Shown in pieces: positions 5,974-6,173 of a stretch of 6,173 nucleotides of DNA (positions are counted from its first letter, which is position 1; every line of letters begins with the position of its first letter). Both the position numbers and the translations under genes were made by a program. The notes beneath the pieces were generated by a model, which ran no database searches, was not told the origin of the DNA, and worked only from the letters and a program-made list of their open reading frames with translations. The DNA is from an uncultured Opitutales bacterium (GTDB taxonomy: Bacteria; Verrucomicrobiota; Verrucomicrobiia; Opitutales; UBA9783), in assembly GCA_934700265.1 (NCBI GenBank), contig CAKUXH010000058.1:1-6173 (forward strand). The letters run 5' to 3'.

Positions 5974-6173
5974 AAAAATATTTCCTTTATCTATTTTTGA
6001 TATCGTTTAACTTTAGTTGCATCTCATTGGCAACAGGACATGATGCATACGCGCATTTTGAATTTTGTAATTCCTTAAAAAAGAGAAATGTGGTATTGAG
6101 GCCTATCGGAGAAAGTGATAGATCTATAGAAGGTTTTGAAGATTTTTCAGAAAAAATCTTGTTCCTCAAGAAA
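5970..6173 (+). CDS. Unrecognised exported protein, N-terminal part (runs off the right edge)
   Basis: The frame is open from ATG 5970 to the window end (68 codons). A good ribosome site, AAAAGG (5957-5962), lies 7 bases upstream, and the ATG overlaps the previous TGA as ATGA, a sign of translational coupling. The first residues form a signal peptide: MKKYFLYLFLISFNFSCISL, then ATGHDAYA as a plausible cleavage region (A-Y-A). A cysteine at 17 lacks a good lipobox. The mature start contains H-F-E-F-C-N-S-L-K-K-R-N-V-V-L-R-P-I-G and an acidic stretch. I do not recognise the family. The pairing with the upstream exported protein suggests both are made together and act in the envelope or outside the cell. 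Confidence 0.8.
   Translation, partial: MKKYFLYLFLISFNFSCISLATGHDAYAHFEFCNSLKKRNVVLRPIGESDRSIEGFEDFSEKILFLKK

Noticed and set aside
5987..6169. Minus-strand open frame at the right edge
   Set aside because: It is antisense to the exported protein that has a good ribosome site and signal peptide on the plus strand.
1..6173. CRISPR array, insertion sequence or phage genes
   Set aside because: No regularly spaced repeats, no transposase or integrase motifs and no terminal inverted repeats with target duplications were seen.

Overview
The window is strongly AT-rich bacterial DNA with short intergenic gaps, A/T-ending codons, a Gram-negative outer-membrane beta-barrel gene and several exported proteins. 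At least two genes appear broken by single-base slips. This fits a host-associated Gram-negative bacterium with a reducing genome, for example an alphaproteobacterial endosymbiont of the Holosporales/Rickettsiales kind. That placement is inferred from general character; no marker here fixes the taxonomy.

Layout. The left part is on the minus strand. It holds a tRNA-Glu (anticodon CUC) with its own promoter (101-216), then a small outer-membrane beta-barrel gene (327-891) with a clear intrinsic terminator (271-301) and an upstream TTGACA promoter. The barrel gene is split by one extra base. Next is a compact Enzyme I of the phosphotransferase system (1021-2676) that lacks the GAF domain of nitrogen-type EI. 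A 176-base divergent gap follows. On the plus strand, a TPR-repeat exported protein, probably a lipoprotein (2853-3758), overlaps by 22 bases with miaA (3737-4618), the tRNA dimethylallyltransferase. About 300 bases with no gene but with inverted repeats come next. Then there is an exported protein gene (4917-5973) that can be read as one 352-residue protein only if two single-base deletions are restored. An ATGA stop/start overlap leads into another signal-peptide protein that runs off the right edge (5970-6173).

How the genes relate. MiaA and the tRNA belong to translation, Enzyme I to PEP-dependent phosphorelay, and the barrel protein to the cell surface. They look like neighbours rather than one pathway. 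The only likely functional unit beyond the TPR-miaA pair is the right-hand pair of exported proteins, joined by the ATGA overlap and a good Shine-Dalgarno. After repair, the first of these shows a pattern like the Glu-Lys-Cys triad of carbon-nitrogen hydrolases (nitrilase superfamily): E103 after a hydrophobic strand, K245 in a Y-N-K motif and C282 in I-A-C-F-N-E. This is the most interesting lead in the window. It is a fold-level inference from motifs and is unverified. One of the two frameshifts falls directly after the putative catalytic cysteine.

The three frameshifts can each be explained by gain or loss of one base in a short A or T run, so read-level assembly error must be excluded before the genes are called dead.
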